From assembly GCF_038719015.1 (NCBI RefSeq), contig NZ_CP152276.1:2213501-2277500 (forward strand): a DNA stretch of 64,000 nt, read 5' to 3'. Below the pieces are notes generated by a model. That model had not been told where the DNA came from. It did no database searches and saw nothing but the letters and a program-made list of their open reading frames with translations. The stretch comes from Nguyenibacter vanlangensis (GTDB taxonomy: Bacteria; Pseudomonadota; Alphaproteobacteria; Acetobacterales; Acetobacteraceae). Position 1 is the first letter of the stretch; each line of letters opens with the position of its first letter. Shown piece by piece: positions 8,565 to 18,200 of the stretch. A program made the translations under genes and the position numbers.

Positions 8565-8619
8565 TTTCTGTGCCAATCAGACAGCCGATAACTGGCCAGC
8601 GTTGGCACAAATTGGCACA
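8557..8619. repeat. Paired TTGGCACA repeats flanking the integrase start, candidate integrase arm sites
   Basis: TGTGCCA at 8557 and 8569 (12-base step) and the inverted form TTGGCACA at 8602 and 8612 (10-base step, tandem TTGGCACAAA) form a symmetrical array centred near 8589. The left pair lies in the first codons of the integrase. Paired short repeats between an integrase gene and its att core are typical arm-type binding sites, and their overlap with the start codon suggests autoregulation. Binding is inferred. Confidence 0.45.
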
Positions 8620-8693
8620 AAAAATAAGAGGTATTTTCCCAGGGCCACTTTGGCCTACCATCGTAAACTCGCAGGAAACTGCCGTTTTTTTGA

Positions 8694-8779
8694 TGGTGGA
8701 AGGGGTTGGATTCGAACCAACGTAGGCGCACGCCAGCGGATTTACAGTCCGCCCCCTTTAGCCACTCGGGCACCCTTCC
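8694..8779 (-). tRNA. tRNA-Tyr (anticodon GTA), integration target
   Basis: On the minus strand the sequence starts GGAAGGGTGCCCGAGTGGCT and ends CCCCTTCC-A-CCA. The acceptor stem GGAAGGG/CCCTTCC pairs perfectly, the anticodon stem GCGGA-CTGTAAA-TCCGC gives anticodon GTA, and the T-arm has GGTTCGAATCC. A long variable arm is present, as in bacterial tRNA-Tyr. The CCA end is encoded. The gene is intact, so the 3' part of it (about 8694-8730) is the probable att core; the matching copy at the far end of the element is beyond the left edge. Confidence 0.95.
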
Positions 8780-8885
8780 GTGTTGGAAAGGGTGGTTAAG
8801 GCCATTCGGCCGGCATGTCAACGCCCTGTTGTCATGCCCTGTCGCCATGGCGTGACGCGGGCGGTGGTTCGGCCTATATCGGGCC

Positions 8886-9737
8886 ATGCGCAGCCGCCCT
8901 CCGCGTCGTCCGGACGCCCGTCCCGCCAGCCGCCCGCCTGCCCGGGCGGAGAATCCCGCCGCCAGCATGCCCGCCGACCGTCCGGCGCGGCCCAGGGGCG
9001 GCGCGCCGCGCGTCGGCACGCCGCCGCGCGGGACCTACTGGCTTTATGGCCTGCATCCGGCGCTGGCGGCCCTGGGCAACCCGGAACGCCGGATCCGGCA
9101 GATCCTGGCGACCGAGGAGGGCGAGGCCGCGTTGCGGGCGCGCCTGACCGCCCCGTTGCCGATGCAGCCCCAGCGGACCGACCGCACGCGGCTGGAGGCC
9201 CTGTGCGGCCGCGATGCCGTGCATCAGGGGATTGCCGTCCTGACCGATGCGCTGCCCTCGCTGGCGATCGAGGACGTGACCGGGCGCCCCGGGCCGGTGC
9301 TGGTGCTGGACCAGGTGACCGATCCGCGCAATGTCGGCGCGATCCTGCGCTCGGCCGCCGCGTTCGGCGCCGCCGCCGTGGTGGTGATGGAGCGCAACGC
9401 CCCGGACGAAACCGGCGCGCTGGCCAAGGCCGCGTCGGGCGCGCTGGAAATCGTGCCGCTGCTGCGGGTGGTCAATCTGGCCCGCACGCTGGAGACGCTG
9501 AAAACCCTGGGCTTCTGGGTCGTCGGGCTGGATGCGGGGGGCGGCGTCCTGAACGGCGCGGCCTTCGGACAGCGGCGGGTGGCGCTGGTCCTGGGGGCCG
9601 AGGGGGACGGGCTGCGCCGGCTGACCCGCGAACATTGCGACGAGATCGCGGGCCTGGCGATGCCGGGCGAGATGGAAAGCCTGAACGTCTCGAACGCCGC
9701 CGCCGTGGCCCTGTATGAACTGATCCGCGCGCCGTGA
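8886..9737 (+). CDS. rlmB: 23S rRNA (guanosine-2'-O-)-methyltransferase RlmB
   Basis: 283 residues. After a variable basic, proline-rich N-terminus of about 40 residues comes a substrate-binding domain (YWLYGLHPALAAL, about 48-115) and a SPOUT methyltransferase domain with the three SpoU motifs: DQVTDPRNVGAILRSA near 141, LGAEGDGLRRLT near 236 and MESLNVSNAAAVALYE near 262. RlmB methylates the ribose of a guanosine in 23S rRNA using S-adenosylmethionine. A related tRNA or rRNA 2'-O-methyltransferase cannot be excluded, but the N-terminal domain and length fit RlmB. It is the first chromosomal gene beyond tRNA-Tyr. Confidence 0.88.
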   Translation: MRSRPPRRPDARPASRPPARAENPAASMPADRPARPRGGAPRVGTPPRGTYWLYGLHPALAALGNPERRIRQILATEEGEAALRARLTAPLPMQPQRTDRTRLEALCGRDAVHQGIAVLTDALPSLAIEDVTGRPGPVLVLDQVTDPRNVGAILRSAAAFGAAAVVVMERNAPDETGALAKAASGALEIVPLLRVVNLARTLETLKTLGFWVVGLDAGGGVLNGAAFGQRRVALVLGAEGDGLRRLTREHCDEIAGLAMPGEMESLNVSNAAAVALYELIRAP

Positions 9738-9769
9738 CAGGGACGCCCACGCATGTCGAGGAGCACGCC

Positions 9770-10165
9770 ATGCCATCGCTGACCGGCAGTTGCCTGTGCG
9801 GCGCCGTCACCTATCGCATCGACGGCGCGCCGCTGGATTTCGTGCTGTGCCATTGCACGCGCTGCCGCAAGACCACCGGCGCCGCCTTCGCCGCCAACCT
9901 GATCGCCCGCCCCGACGACCTGACCTGGACCGCCGGGCAGCGCGACGTCGCGCGCTGGGACCTGCCCACCGCCCGCAGCTTCGCCACCGCGACCTGCCGC
10001 ATCTGCGGCACCCCGGTCCCCCACGCGACGCGCAACGGGCAATTGATGATCGTCCCGGCCGGCACGCTGAACGGCGAGCCGCCCCTGGCGCCCCGCCGGC
10101 AGATCTTCACCGGATCGAAAGCCGGGTGGTGCATCGCTGTGCCCGGCCTGCCGGCGGAGCCGTAG
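9770..10165 (+). CDS. GFA-family zinc protein (CENP-V/GFA domain)
   Basis: 131 residues from the ATG at 9770. Zinc-ligand cysteines follow the family pattern: GSCLCGAV (Cys8, Cys10), CHCTRCRKTTG (Cys27, Cys29, Cys32) and CRICG (Cys76, Cys79). The FRAGMENT GSKAGW near the C-terminus is also typical. The family is named after glutathione-dependent formaldehyde-activating enzyme, but most members have no proven reaction, so no substrate is assigned. It lies 32 bases after rlmB and 25 bases before the broken VOC gene. Confidence 0.85.
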   Translation: MPSLTGSCLCGAVTYRIDGAPLDFVLCHCTRCRKTTGAAFAANLIARPDDLTWTAGQRDVARWDLPTARSFATATCRICGTPVPHATRNGQLMIVPAGTLNGEPPLAPRRQIFTGSKAGWCIAVPGLPAEP

Positions 10166-10190
10166 CTGCCACGGAGCGAGGAACGAACGG

Positions 10191-10694
10191 ATGTTCAGCC
10201 ACATCACCATCGGCGTCAGCGACGTCGGCCGCGCGGCCTTGTTCTATGACGCCTTCCTGGCGCCCCTAGTGTCCCGATTCCGAAATTCGCAAGCGAATTT
10301 CGGAATCGAAAAGACACTAGAATCAATATTTTAGTGGCCTGCTGATCCGAGAAATTCTCATAAGAATTTCTCGGGCAGGACACTAGGCATCACCCGCGTG
10401 TGGACGGCCGAGGACGGCACCTTCGCCTGCTGGCGCAAGGGGCATGACGGCCCGGCGCTTTTCGTCTGCCGGCCCTTCGACGACCGGCCGGCCGCGCCGG
10501 GCAACGGCTGGATGTGTGCGCTGAACGCCGAGAGCCGCGACGCAGTTCACGCCGCCTGGGACGCCGCGATGGCGTTCGGCGGCACCGACGAGGGTGCGCC
10601 CGGGCCGCGCCCGCACTACGGGCCGACCTATTTCGGCGCCTATGTCCGCGATCCGGACGGCAACAAGCTGTATGTCGTCTGCCGCGCCCCGTAG
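10191..10694 (+). pseudogene. VOC (glyoxalase-fold) family gene disrupted by a short palindromic insertion
   Basis: The reading frame begins MFSHITIGVSDVGRAALFYD, the classic start of a VOC/glyoxalase-bleomycin-resistance domain, and breaks off after FLAPL at 10266. It resumes in the same frame after 10386 with GITRVWTAEDGTFACW and ends with YFGAYVRDPDGNKLYVVC, the standard C-terminal metal-ligand region of the fold. The insertion adds 117 bases, so the frame is kept, but it brings stop codons (first TAG at about 10332). Removing the insert and one copy of the CTAG duplication rebuilds an intact gene of about 128 codons. The disruption is therefore probably recent. Confidence 0.85.
10266..10386. 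mobile_element. 113-bp MITE/REPIN-like element with 4-bp CTAG target duplication
   Basis: The element spans 10270-10382 and is flanked on both sides by CTAG (10266-10269 and 10383-10386). Its ends are TGTCC and GGACA, inverted copies of each other. Inside are two separate hairpins: GATTCCGAAATTCGC paired with GCGAATTTCGGAATC, and CCGAGAAATTCT paired with AGAATTTCTCGG. An internal GACACTAG at 10314-10321 repeats the right-hand end, so the element looks like two palindromic units joined head to tail. No coding capacity. CTAG duplications are known for IS5-type transposases, which could move it in trans; that link is a guess. Confidence 0.8.
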
Positions 10695-10701
10695 GGCGTC
10701 T

Positions 10702-12300
10702 TCAGTGGTTTGTCTTGCCCTGGGTCATCCTGCCTTGAGTGACCTGTTCGAACCCGTAGCCCAGGGCGAGCAGCAGCGCCTCGGACCAGGCGGGCCCGAT
10801 GAAGGACAGGCCGACCGGCAGGCCGCGCACCCGCCCCATTGGCACGCTGAGATGCGGATAGCCCGCCACCGCCGCCAGCGATCCGGCCCCCGTGCCGTCG
10901 CCGGGCCGGTCGCCCAGCACCGGGTCGGTCAGCCAGGCCGGCCCGGTGGTCGGCGCCACCAGCGCGTCCAGCCGGTCATGCGCCAGCATCGCATCGATCC
11001 CCTGCGCCCCGGCCAGGCGGTGCGCGGTCTGCCGCGCGGCCTGATAGACGGGGTCGGCCAGGCTGGGCGCCTGCGCCGCCTTTTCCAGCAGATCCTGCCC
11101 GAACCACGGCATTTCGCGGTCGGCATGCGCGCGGTCGAAGGCGATCAGCGCCGGCAGGTCGCGCACCGTCACCGCCGGCGGCGTCCGCGCCAGATAGGCG
11201 TTCAGCCCCACGCGGAATTCCGTCAGCATCGCCGCCATCTCGACCGCGTCGATCGGCTTGCTGTCGAAGGCCGGGATGTCCACCAGCACCGCCCCGCCGG
11301 CGCGCAGCCGCGCCAGCGCCGCGTCGAACAGGGCGCGCACGTCCGGATTGTCGCCCTGGGCGAAGCGCATGACGCCGATCCGCCGGCCGGCCAGCGCCCC
11401 GGGCCGCAGCCCGGCCAGGTAGTCCGTCCGATGCCGGTCCGCCGGCAGGGTGGCGGGATCGTCCGGATCGGTCCCCGCCATGACGCCCAGCAGCAGCGCC
11501 GCGTCGCGCACGTCGCGCGTCATCGGGCCCGCCGTGTCCTGGCTCGCGGAAATCGGCACGATGCGGCTGCGCGACACCAGCCCGACCGTCGGTTTCAGCC
11601 CGACGATGCCGTTGACCGAGGCCGGACAGGTGATCGAACCGTCGGTTTCGGTGCCGATCGCCGCCGCCGCCAGCCCCGCCGCCACCGCCACCCCGCTGCC
11701 CGCGCTGGAGCCGCAGGCCGTGCGCGCCAGGTCGTAGGGGTTGCGCGTCAGGCCGCCCACCGCGCTCCATCCGCTGCTGGAATGGGCGGAGCGGAAATTG
11801 GCCCATTCCGACAGGTTGGTCTTGCCCAGCACGATCGCCCCGGCGGCGCGCAGCCGCGCCACGACCGGCGCGTCGCGATGGCTGACATTGCCTGCCAGGG
11901 CCAGCGAGCCCGCCGTGGTGGGCAGGTTCTCGCGCGTTTCGATATTGTCCTTGACCAGGATCGGCAGGCCGTAGAGCGGCCCGCGCACCCCGCGCGTCCG
12001 CGCCAGGGCGGCGGCCTGGGCCGGGGCGTCGGGATTGACCGCCAGCACGGCGTGCAGCCCGCCCCGCCCGCCATCCAGCCGCGCGATCCGGCCGCGATAA
12101 TCCCGCACCAGCGCCTCGGGCGACAGCCGCCCGGCGCGCATCGCCGCCACCAGCGCCGAGGCGCTGCCGGATGCCGAAGGCACGGCGGGGGCGGGTCCGT
12201 GCGCCAGGGCCGGCCCGGCCGCCGCCAGCATCAGCAGCCCCCCGACCAGCCCGTATCCTGCCCCGCCTTTGCCCGTCCGCCCGGCCAATGTCGCCTCCAT
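10702..12300 (-). CDS. Amidase-signature-family hydrolase, exported
   Basis: 532 residues from the ATG at 12300; in-frame GTG codons just upstream are alternatives. A hydrophobic signal peptide ([18 protein letters not shown], residues about 18-35) predicts export. The amidase-signature triad is visible: Lys117 in LVKDN, the cis-serine in ACGSSAGSG (about Ser198) and the nucleophile in [11 protein letters not shown] (Ser222). The family hydrolyses amides; the substrate cannot be told. It stands alone, converging on the broken VOC gene, with the RND operon terminator about 100 bases upstream. Confidence 0.85.
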   Translation of the reverse strand: MEATLAGRTGKGGAGYGLVGGLLMLAAAGPALAHGPAPAVPSASGSASALVAAMRAGRLSPEALVRDYRGRIARLDGGRGGLHAVLAVNPDAPAQAAALARTRGVRGPLYGLPILVKDNIETRENLPTTAGSLALAGNVSHRDAPVVARLRAAGAIVLGKTNLSEWANFRSAHSSSGWSAVGGLTRNPYDLARTACGSSAGSGVAVAAGLAAAAIGTETDGSITCPASVNGIVGLKPTVGLVSRSRIVPISASQDTAGPMTRDVRDAALLLGVMAGTDPDDPATLPADRHRTDYLAGLRPGALAGRRIGVMRFAQGDNPDVRALFDAALARLRAGGAVLVDIPAFDSKPIDAVEMAAMLTEFRVGLNAYLARTPPAVTVRDLPALIAFDRAHADREMPWFGQDLLEKAAQAPSLADPVYQAARQTAHRLAGAQGIDAMLAHDRLDALVAPTTGPAWLTDPVLGDRPGDGTGAGSLAAVAGYPHLSVPMGRVRGLPVGLSFIGPAWSEALLLALGYGFEQVTQGRMTQGKTNH

Positions 12301-12392
12301 TCCCGTTTTCACCACAGACTGTTACGGCCCCGGCCCGATCTGGCAAGAGGGCGGATCTGGCAAGGAGCGGGCCGGCCAATCGACGGGCTGAT

Positions 12393-12428
12393 AAAAAAGC
12401 CTGGGTCCGCGGGGCGGAACCCAGGCTT
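12393..12428 (-). terminator. Rho-independent terminator of the first RND operon
   Basis: On the minus strand a near-perfect stem AAGCCTGGGTTC...GGACCCAGGCTT is followed directly by a T-run (A-run 12393-12398 on the plus strand). It lies 29 bases past the stop of the outer-membrane lipoprotein gene. Confidence 0.9.
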
Positions 12429-12456
12429 GACGCGATGCCGGCGGAGCCGGTTCGGG

Positions 12457-14091
12457 TCAGTGCGCCGTCATGGTGGCAGGCGTCATGGCGGCCGGCGCCA
12501 TTGCGGCGGTTCCGACCTTGGGCGCCGCCGATCCGGCCAGGTCGTCGTACGGCGTTTCGTCCCGCACGCCGGCGATGCCGCCGGCCGGGGCGGGATGGCG
12601 CAACCCGTCATATTGCAGGATCGAGAAGCTCATGGTCTGGTCGGGCGTCGGCAGCAGCCTGTCGTTCCAGCCGCCGCCCAGCGCGCGGATCAGCCCCACC
12701 TGCGCCTGGAAATAGCGCGTGGCGACCTGCACCTGCGAGATCTGGGCGTCCAGCGCCGCTTCCTGCGCGATGATCGCGTCCAGGTAGGGCGACAGCCCGC
12801 CCTTGTACAGGGTCATGGTCATGTTCTGCATGTCCAGCGCCGCCGAGACCGCCGCCTTCAACCGATCGGTCTCGGCCCAGAGGCGGCTGGTGCGCGACAG
12901 CCCGTCCTCGACCTCGCGGAATGCCGACAGCACCGTGGCGCGGTAATGATCGCGCATCTCGCGGTAGCCGGCCCAGGAGGACTGCAACGCGGCCCGGCGC
13001 AGCCCGCCCTCGAAGATCGGCATCGAGGCCGAGGCCCCGTAGGACCACATGCTGTTCGCCAGGTTGGCCAGGTCGAACCCGTTGGCGTCGAACCCGCCAT
13101 TCGCGCTGAGCGCGATATGCGGATAGAACGCCGCGCGCGCCACGCCGATCATCCGGTTGGCCTGCGCCATCTCGCGCTCGGACGACGCGATGTCGGGCCG
13201 GCGCTGCAGCAGGTCGGACGGCACGCCGGTCGGAATCGCCGCCCGGGCGAAATCCAGCCGGTCGGACGGGGCGATATGGAAGCCGGACGGCGCGCTGTTG
13301 GTCAGCACGGCGATCGCGTGCTCGGTCACCTCGCGCTGGGCCAGGATATCCAGCTCGGCCGCCTGGGTGACGTAGAGCCGGTTCTGCGCGCGCGCCAGAT
13401 CCAGCCGCGGCGCCGCCTGGTTGGCGAGCTGGGTCTGGGTGACCGACACCGCCTTCTGGTAATAGGCGATGGATTTGCGATAGATCGCGTCCTGCGCGTC
13501 ATAGCCGCGCAGCGCGATATAGTCGCTGGCCAGTTCGGCCTGCAGGCTGAGGCGCGCCGAGGCGTAATCGGCCGCCTTCTGCTGCGCCGAATATTTCGCC
13601 ACCCGGACCTGGTTGCGGATTTCCGACCAGAAATCGGGCTCCCACGAGGCCAGGCCGCCATAGAATTCGTCGGTCTGGGTCAGCGCGCCCTTGTAGCGGA
13701 ACAACCGGTCGGCCGACTGCTTGTTGTCCGACGCGCCGAAGGCCAGGCCGAAATGCGGCAGCAGGTCGGCACGCGCCTGCATGACCATGGCGCGCGCCTG
13801 CACGAAGCGCTCGGCGGCCGCCTGCAGGTCGGCATTCGCGGCGGTCGCCTTGTCCTCCAGCGCGTCCAGTTGCGGATCATGCAGCAGAGTCCACCATTTT
13901 GCGGGGATCTGCGTATCCGCCGGCGTCGCGGTGGCGAACACGCCCTGGCCATGCCACGATGCCGGCACGATGAAGGTCGGCGGGTGATAGGCCGGGGCCA
14001 GGTCGCAGGCGGACAGCGCCGCCAGCGACAGCACGGTGCCCCCGGACAGGGCGGTCCGGCGCAGGGAGGGGACGATCGAACGGACGATCAT
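12457..14091 (-). CDS. RND efflux outer-membrane lipoprotein (NodT/OprM family)
   Basis: 544 residues. The signal peptide ends in the lipobox LSAC, so the mature protein is lipid-anchored. Two TolC-type repeats follow, with PAYHPP after the lipobox, the WW..L.DP.LD segment near 65-75, LLQRRPDIASSERE near 310 and a second-repeat ARAAFYPHIALSA. It is the outer-membrane channel of a tripartite pump. The C-terminal 50 residues after GGGW are a poorly conserved Ala/Pro/Met/Thr-rich tail, longer than usual. Its ATG overlaps the adaptor stop by 4 bases (ATGA), and a terminator follows the gene. Confidence 0.92.
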   Translation of the reverse strand: MIVRSIVPSLRRTALSGGTVLSLAALSACDLAPAYHPPTFIVPASWHGQGVFATATPADTQIPAKWWTLLHDPQLDALEDKATAANADLQAAAERFVQARAMVMQARADLLPHFGLAFGASDNKQSADRLFRYKGALTQTDEFYGGLASWEPDFWSEIRNQVRVAKYSAQQKAADYASARLSLQAELASDYIALRGYDAQDAIYRKSIAYYQKAVSVTQTQLANQAAPRLDLARAQNRLYVTQAAELDILAQREVTEHAIAVLTNSAPSGFHIAPSDRLDFARAAIPTGVPSDLLQRRPDIASSEREMAQANRMIGVARAAFYPHIALSANGGFDANGFDLANLANSMWSYGASASMPIFEGGLRRAALQSSWAGYREMRDHYRATVLSAFREVEDGLSRTSRLWAETDRLKAAVSAALDMQNMTMTLYKGGLSPYLDAIIAQEAALDAQISQVQVATRYFQAQVGLIRALGGGWNDRLLPTPDQTMSFSILQYDGLRHPAPAGGIAGVRDETPYDDLAGSAAPKVGTAAMAPAAMTPATMTAH

Positions 14092-15260
14092 TCGCCGATT
14101 TCCTCCGGCTGGTCATAGCCTTTCGCCGGCGTGACCAGATGCACCTTCTGCCCTTCCAGCAGGTCGGCGGGCGGATTGTTGATGATCCGGTCGGTCGGCG
14201 CGATCCCGTCCGTCACCTCGGTCGAGGCGTCGGCCATGCGGCCGACCTGGATATTGTGGAAATGCACCCGGCTGTCGCCGTCCACCGTCGCGACCTGCAT
14301 CCCGGGCTCCTGGAACACCAGAGTCGCGGTCGGGATCTCATACACGCCCGGGGTCGCCGGCGCCGTCAGCTTGACGGATGCGAACGTGCCCGGCCAGAGC
14401 GTATGGTCGTCATTGTCGATGGTGAATTCGGTCACCGCCGTGCGCGTGTTCGGGTCATAGCCGCGAGCGATCGTCAGGAACTGCGCCTTGAACACCCGGT
14501 TGGGGAATTGCGGCACGGTCACGTCCGCCGTCATGCCCGGCTTGAGCATGTACGAGAACACTTCCGGCACCGAGACGAACAGGCGCACCTTGTGCATGTC
14601 CGCCACGGTGAAGAGCTGGCTGGCATCGCCATCGGTGCCATGCTCGCCCGAGCCGCTGCTGACATAGTCGCCGACATTGATGGTACGCGCCGTCACCACG
14701 CCGTCGAACGGCGCGACGATGGTCTTGAACCGTTCCAGGGCCTCGAAGCGGGCAACGTTATGTTCCGCCGCCTCCATGTCCGCCTGGCTGGATTTGCGGT
14801 TCGCGTCGGCCACCGACACCGACTGCCCCGACACGGCCTGCGACTTGGCCATGGCATGCCAGCGGTCGGCGCTGACCACCGCCAGGTTGTATTTGGCCTG
14901 CGCCGCCGCCAGGTCGGCCTTGGCCTGGGCATATTGCGCGTCCAGGCTGGGCGCGTTGATTTCGGCCAGGACGTCGCCGGCCTTCACCGTGGCGCCGTAA
15001 TCCTTGTACCACATCTTCACGTAGCCCGACGCCTGGGGATAGATCGGCGCCTGGTACCAGGCGTCGATCGTGCCCGGCAGGGTCAGGGTCAGCGTTTTCG
15101 GGCCGGGCTTGGGCTGGACCACCGCCACGTCGGGCACCGCGTTTTCCAGCGTCGCGGCCCGCAGGACGCCGACCGCATGCATGCGCGTGACGACCTGATA
15201 CCCCACGCACAGGGCCAGCACGCAGGCACCCCCCGCGAGAAGAACTTTGCTTGAAGCCAT
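14088..15260 (-). CDS. RND efflux periplasmic adaptor (membrane fusion protein)
   Basis: 390 residues from the ATG at 15260, which has AAGGAG about 8 bases upstream and shares one base with the permease stop (TGATG). An N-terminal membrane anchor (LLAGGACVLALCVGYQVV) is followed by the first lipoyl half-motif (YPQASGYVKMWYKDYGATVKAGDVLAEI), an alpha-helical hairpin (about 110-165), the second lipoyl half (APFDGVVTARTINVGDYV) and beta-barrel domains. It links the inner-membrane permease to the outer-membrane channel. Substrate unknown. Confidence 0.92.
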   Translation of the reverse strand: MASSKVLLAGGACVLALCVGYQVVTRMHAVGVLRAATLENAVPDVAVVQPKPGPKTLTLTLPGTIDAWYQAPIYPQASGYVKMWYKDYGATVKAGDVLAEINAPSLDAQYAQAKADLAAAQAKYNLAVVSADRWHAMAKSQAVSGQSVSVADANRKSSQADMEAAEHNVARFEALERFKTIVAPFDGVVTARTINVGDYVSSGSGEHGTDGDASQLFTVADMHKVRLFVSVPEVFSYMLKPGMTADVTVPQFPNRVFKAQFLTIARGYDPNTRTAVTEFTIDNDDHTLWPGTFASVKLTAPATPGVYEIPTATLVFQEPGMQVATVDGDSRVHFHNIQVGRMADASTEVTDGIAPTDRIINNPPADLLEGQKVHLVTPAKGYDQPEEIGE

Positions 15261-18200
15261 CAGACCGACTCCTTCCGGCGAGACGCGCGATTGTAAATGA
15301 TTGCGTAAACACAAGGGACGAACAGAAGGGTGGAGATGGTGGCCACGATCAGGCCGCCGATCACCGCCTTGCCCAGCGGCGCGTTCTGCGAATTGCTGAT
15401 CGACATCGGGACCATGCCCACGATCATCGCCGACGCTGTCATCAGCACCGGCCGGATACGGCCGAAGCCCGCTTCCAGCGCCGCCTTCAGCGCGTCGCCG
15501 TGGATTTCCAGCCGTTCACGGGCATAGGACACGACCAGGATCGAGTTGGCGGTCGCCGTGCCCATGCACATGATGGCCCCCGTCAGCGCCGGCACCGACA
15601 GGTGCGTATGCGTCAGGAACAGGCTCCACGAGATGCCCGCCAGCGCGCCCGGCAGCGCGGTGATGATGATGAACGGGTCCAGCCAGGACTGGAAGTTGAC
15701 GACGATCAGCAGATAGATCAGCAGGATCGAAATCACGAGCCCGCCGATCAACTGGCTGTAGGCGCTGCGCATCGTCGTCGCCTGGCCTTCGATATCCACC
15801 GCCGCGCCGCGCGGCACGTCGTGCGCGGTCTGCGCGACGACCTTGTTCACGCCGGACAGGACCGAGCCCAGGTCGGTGCCTTCGGCCGACACATAGATGT
15901 CGAAGGCGGGCATCGAGTTGTAGTGCGACACCTCGCCCGGCGTGCCGATGGCGCCCACCGAACTCATGGCCCCCAGCAATTGCAGGTTCTTGCCGCTGGG
16001 ATCGCCGTCGCCCTTGTCGACCGGAATGGTCAGCAGGTCGTTGAAGTGCGTCAACTGGTCCTGCGAGACGTAGGTGTTCAACTGGAAGGTCACGCCCGTC
16101 TCGGGGTCGAACCAATATTGCGGATCGACGGTCGAGCTGCCCGACAGGGTCATCAGCTCGTTATCCGCCAGGTCGCCCGCGGTGACCCCGCCCATGGCCT
16201 GGCCGAAGCTGCGGTCGCCCTGCACGAACAGGGTCGGCGTTTCCATCGTCTGCTGCAGCGCCACGTCGGTGGCGCCCGGCACGGCGCGCAGCTTGTTCAC
16301 CAGTTCGAGCGCGTATTTATAGCTGGCGCGCAGGTCGGGGCCCGCGATCTTGACGTCGATCGGCGAGGGCGATCCGAAATTCAGGATCTTCGCCGTCAGG
16401 TCGGCGGGCTGGAAGGTGAAGATCGTGCCCGGGAAGCTGGCCGAGAGGCCCTTGCGCAGCACGGCGCGATAATCCCACACCGGCGATTCCGGGTCCTTCA
16501 GCGTGATCGTCAGGTCGCAATCCTGCGTGCCGACGGTCGGCGTCGGGATGAAGGCCTGGTTGTGCGGGCCTTCGGGCAGGCCGCAATTGCTGACCACGTC
16601 ATCGACCTTGCCCGGCAGCAATTCCTTGGTCCGGTCGCTGACCAGCGCCGCGATGCGGGCGGCCACCTCGATCCGGGTGCCCAGCGGCGCGCGGAAATGC
16701 ATCTGCAACTGATCGGACATGATTTCGGGGAAGAAATCGCGCCCCGCCACCGTGAACAGCACCAGCGAGAGCACGGACGCCCCCAGGAAGACGAAGACGA
16801 ACCGGCCACGGATCGCGATCGCCCATTGCAGGAAGCGGCCGTACCCCTCGCGGAAGGCGTTGAAGCGCCGTTCGAATCCGCGCTGGAACCGGGTGAACAC
16901 GTTGCCGCCCCGTGGGCCACCCTGCGGTTCCGCCGCGTGGTCGACATGGCCGTGCGGCCCATGCACCTGACCGGCCAGCAGGAACTTCGCCATGGTCGGC
17001 ACCAGGGTGCGCGACAGGATGAAGGACGCGATCATGGCGAAGATGATCGCCTCGGCCATCGGCATGAACAGCCAGCCCGCGACCCCGCCCAGTTCGAACA
17101 AGGGCAGCCAGACGATGCAGATGCAGGTGGTGGAAACAAAGGTCGGGATGACGATCTGGTTGGCCGCGTCGATGATCGCGACCTCCAGTTCCTTGCCCAT
17201 CTCCAGATGGGTGTCGATGTTCTCGATCATCACGGTGGCGTCGTCGACCAGGATGCCGACCGCCAGCGCCAGGCCGCCCAGCGTCATGACGTTGATGGTC
17301 TGGCCCGCCCAGTTCAGCCCGATGATCGAGCACAGGATCGCCAGCGGGATCGAGGTGGCGATGATGATCGTCGAGCGCCACGAGCCGAGGAACAGCAGCA
17401 CCACCAGGCCGGTCAGGAACGCCGCCGTGATCATTTCACGCAGCACGTCCTTGATCGAATCCTTCACGAAGCCCGAGGCGTCGCTGAGCACGCTGATATG
17501 CACCGAGGCCGGCAGCACCGCGCGCAGGCGCGGCAGCAGCGCCTTTACCCCCGAGACGACGTCGAGCGTCGAGGCGTCGCCGCTTTTCATCACCACCATG
17601 ATGACGGCCTGGCGCCCCTGGACCAGCACGACGTTGGTCTGCGGATGCCCGCCGCGATAGACCTCGCCCAGATCATGCACGTAGACGACCGAGTTGCCGA
17701 CGCGCTTGACCGGGATGTTGCCCAGTTCCTCCATCGTGCGCGGGGTGGCGTTGGTCTGCACCATCCAGTCCGTGGCGCCGATCTTCTGGTCGCCGGCGGG
17801 ACGCACCGCGTTCTGCTTGTCGAAGACGTTCTGCACGTCCATCGCCGAGAGATGGTGCGCCATCAACTGCTTCTGGTTCAGCGCCACCATCACGAAATTG
17901 TCCATGCCGCCATAGGGATGCGGCACGATCGCGCCCGGCACGGTCACCAGCAGGGTCCGCACGCGGATATGCGCCAGCTTGAACAGGTCCGAGGGCGTCA
18001 GCTTGTCCGAGGTCAGCTTCAGCGAGATGACCGGCACCGAGGACGCTTCCAGCTTCATGATCATCGGCGCCGGGATATGTTCCGGCAACTGCTGGAGCAC
18101 GGTCTGCGAGATCGCGGTCACGTCGGCCTCGGCCGAGCCGATGTCGGTGCCGGGCTGGAAGAAGATCTTGACGATGCCGCGGCCATAGAAGGAATCGGCT

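Noticed and set aside
10594..14118. 1174-codon plus-strand open frame
   Set aside because: Antisense to the amidase and lipoprotein genes; arginine/histidine/glutamine-rich translation without domains, typical of a shadow frame in GC-rich DNA.
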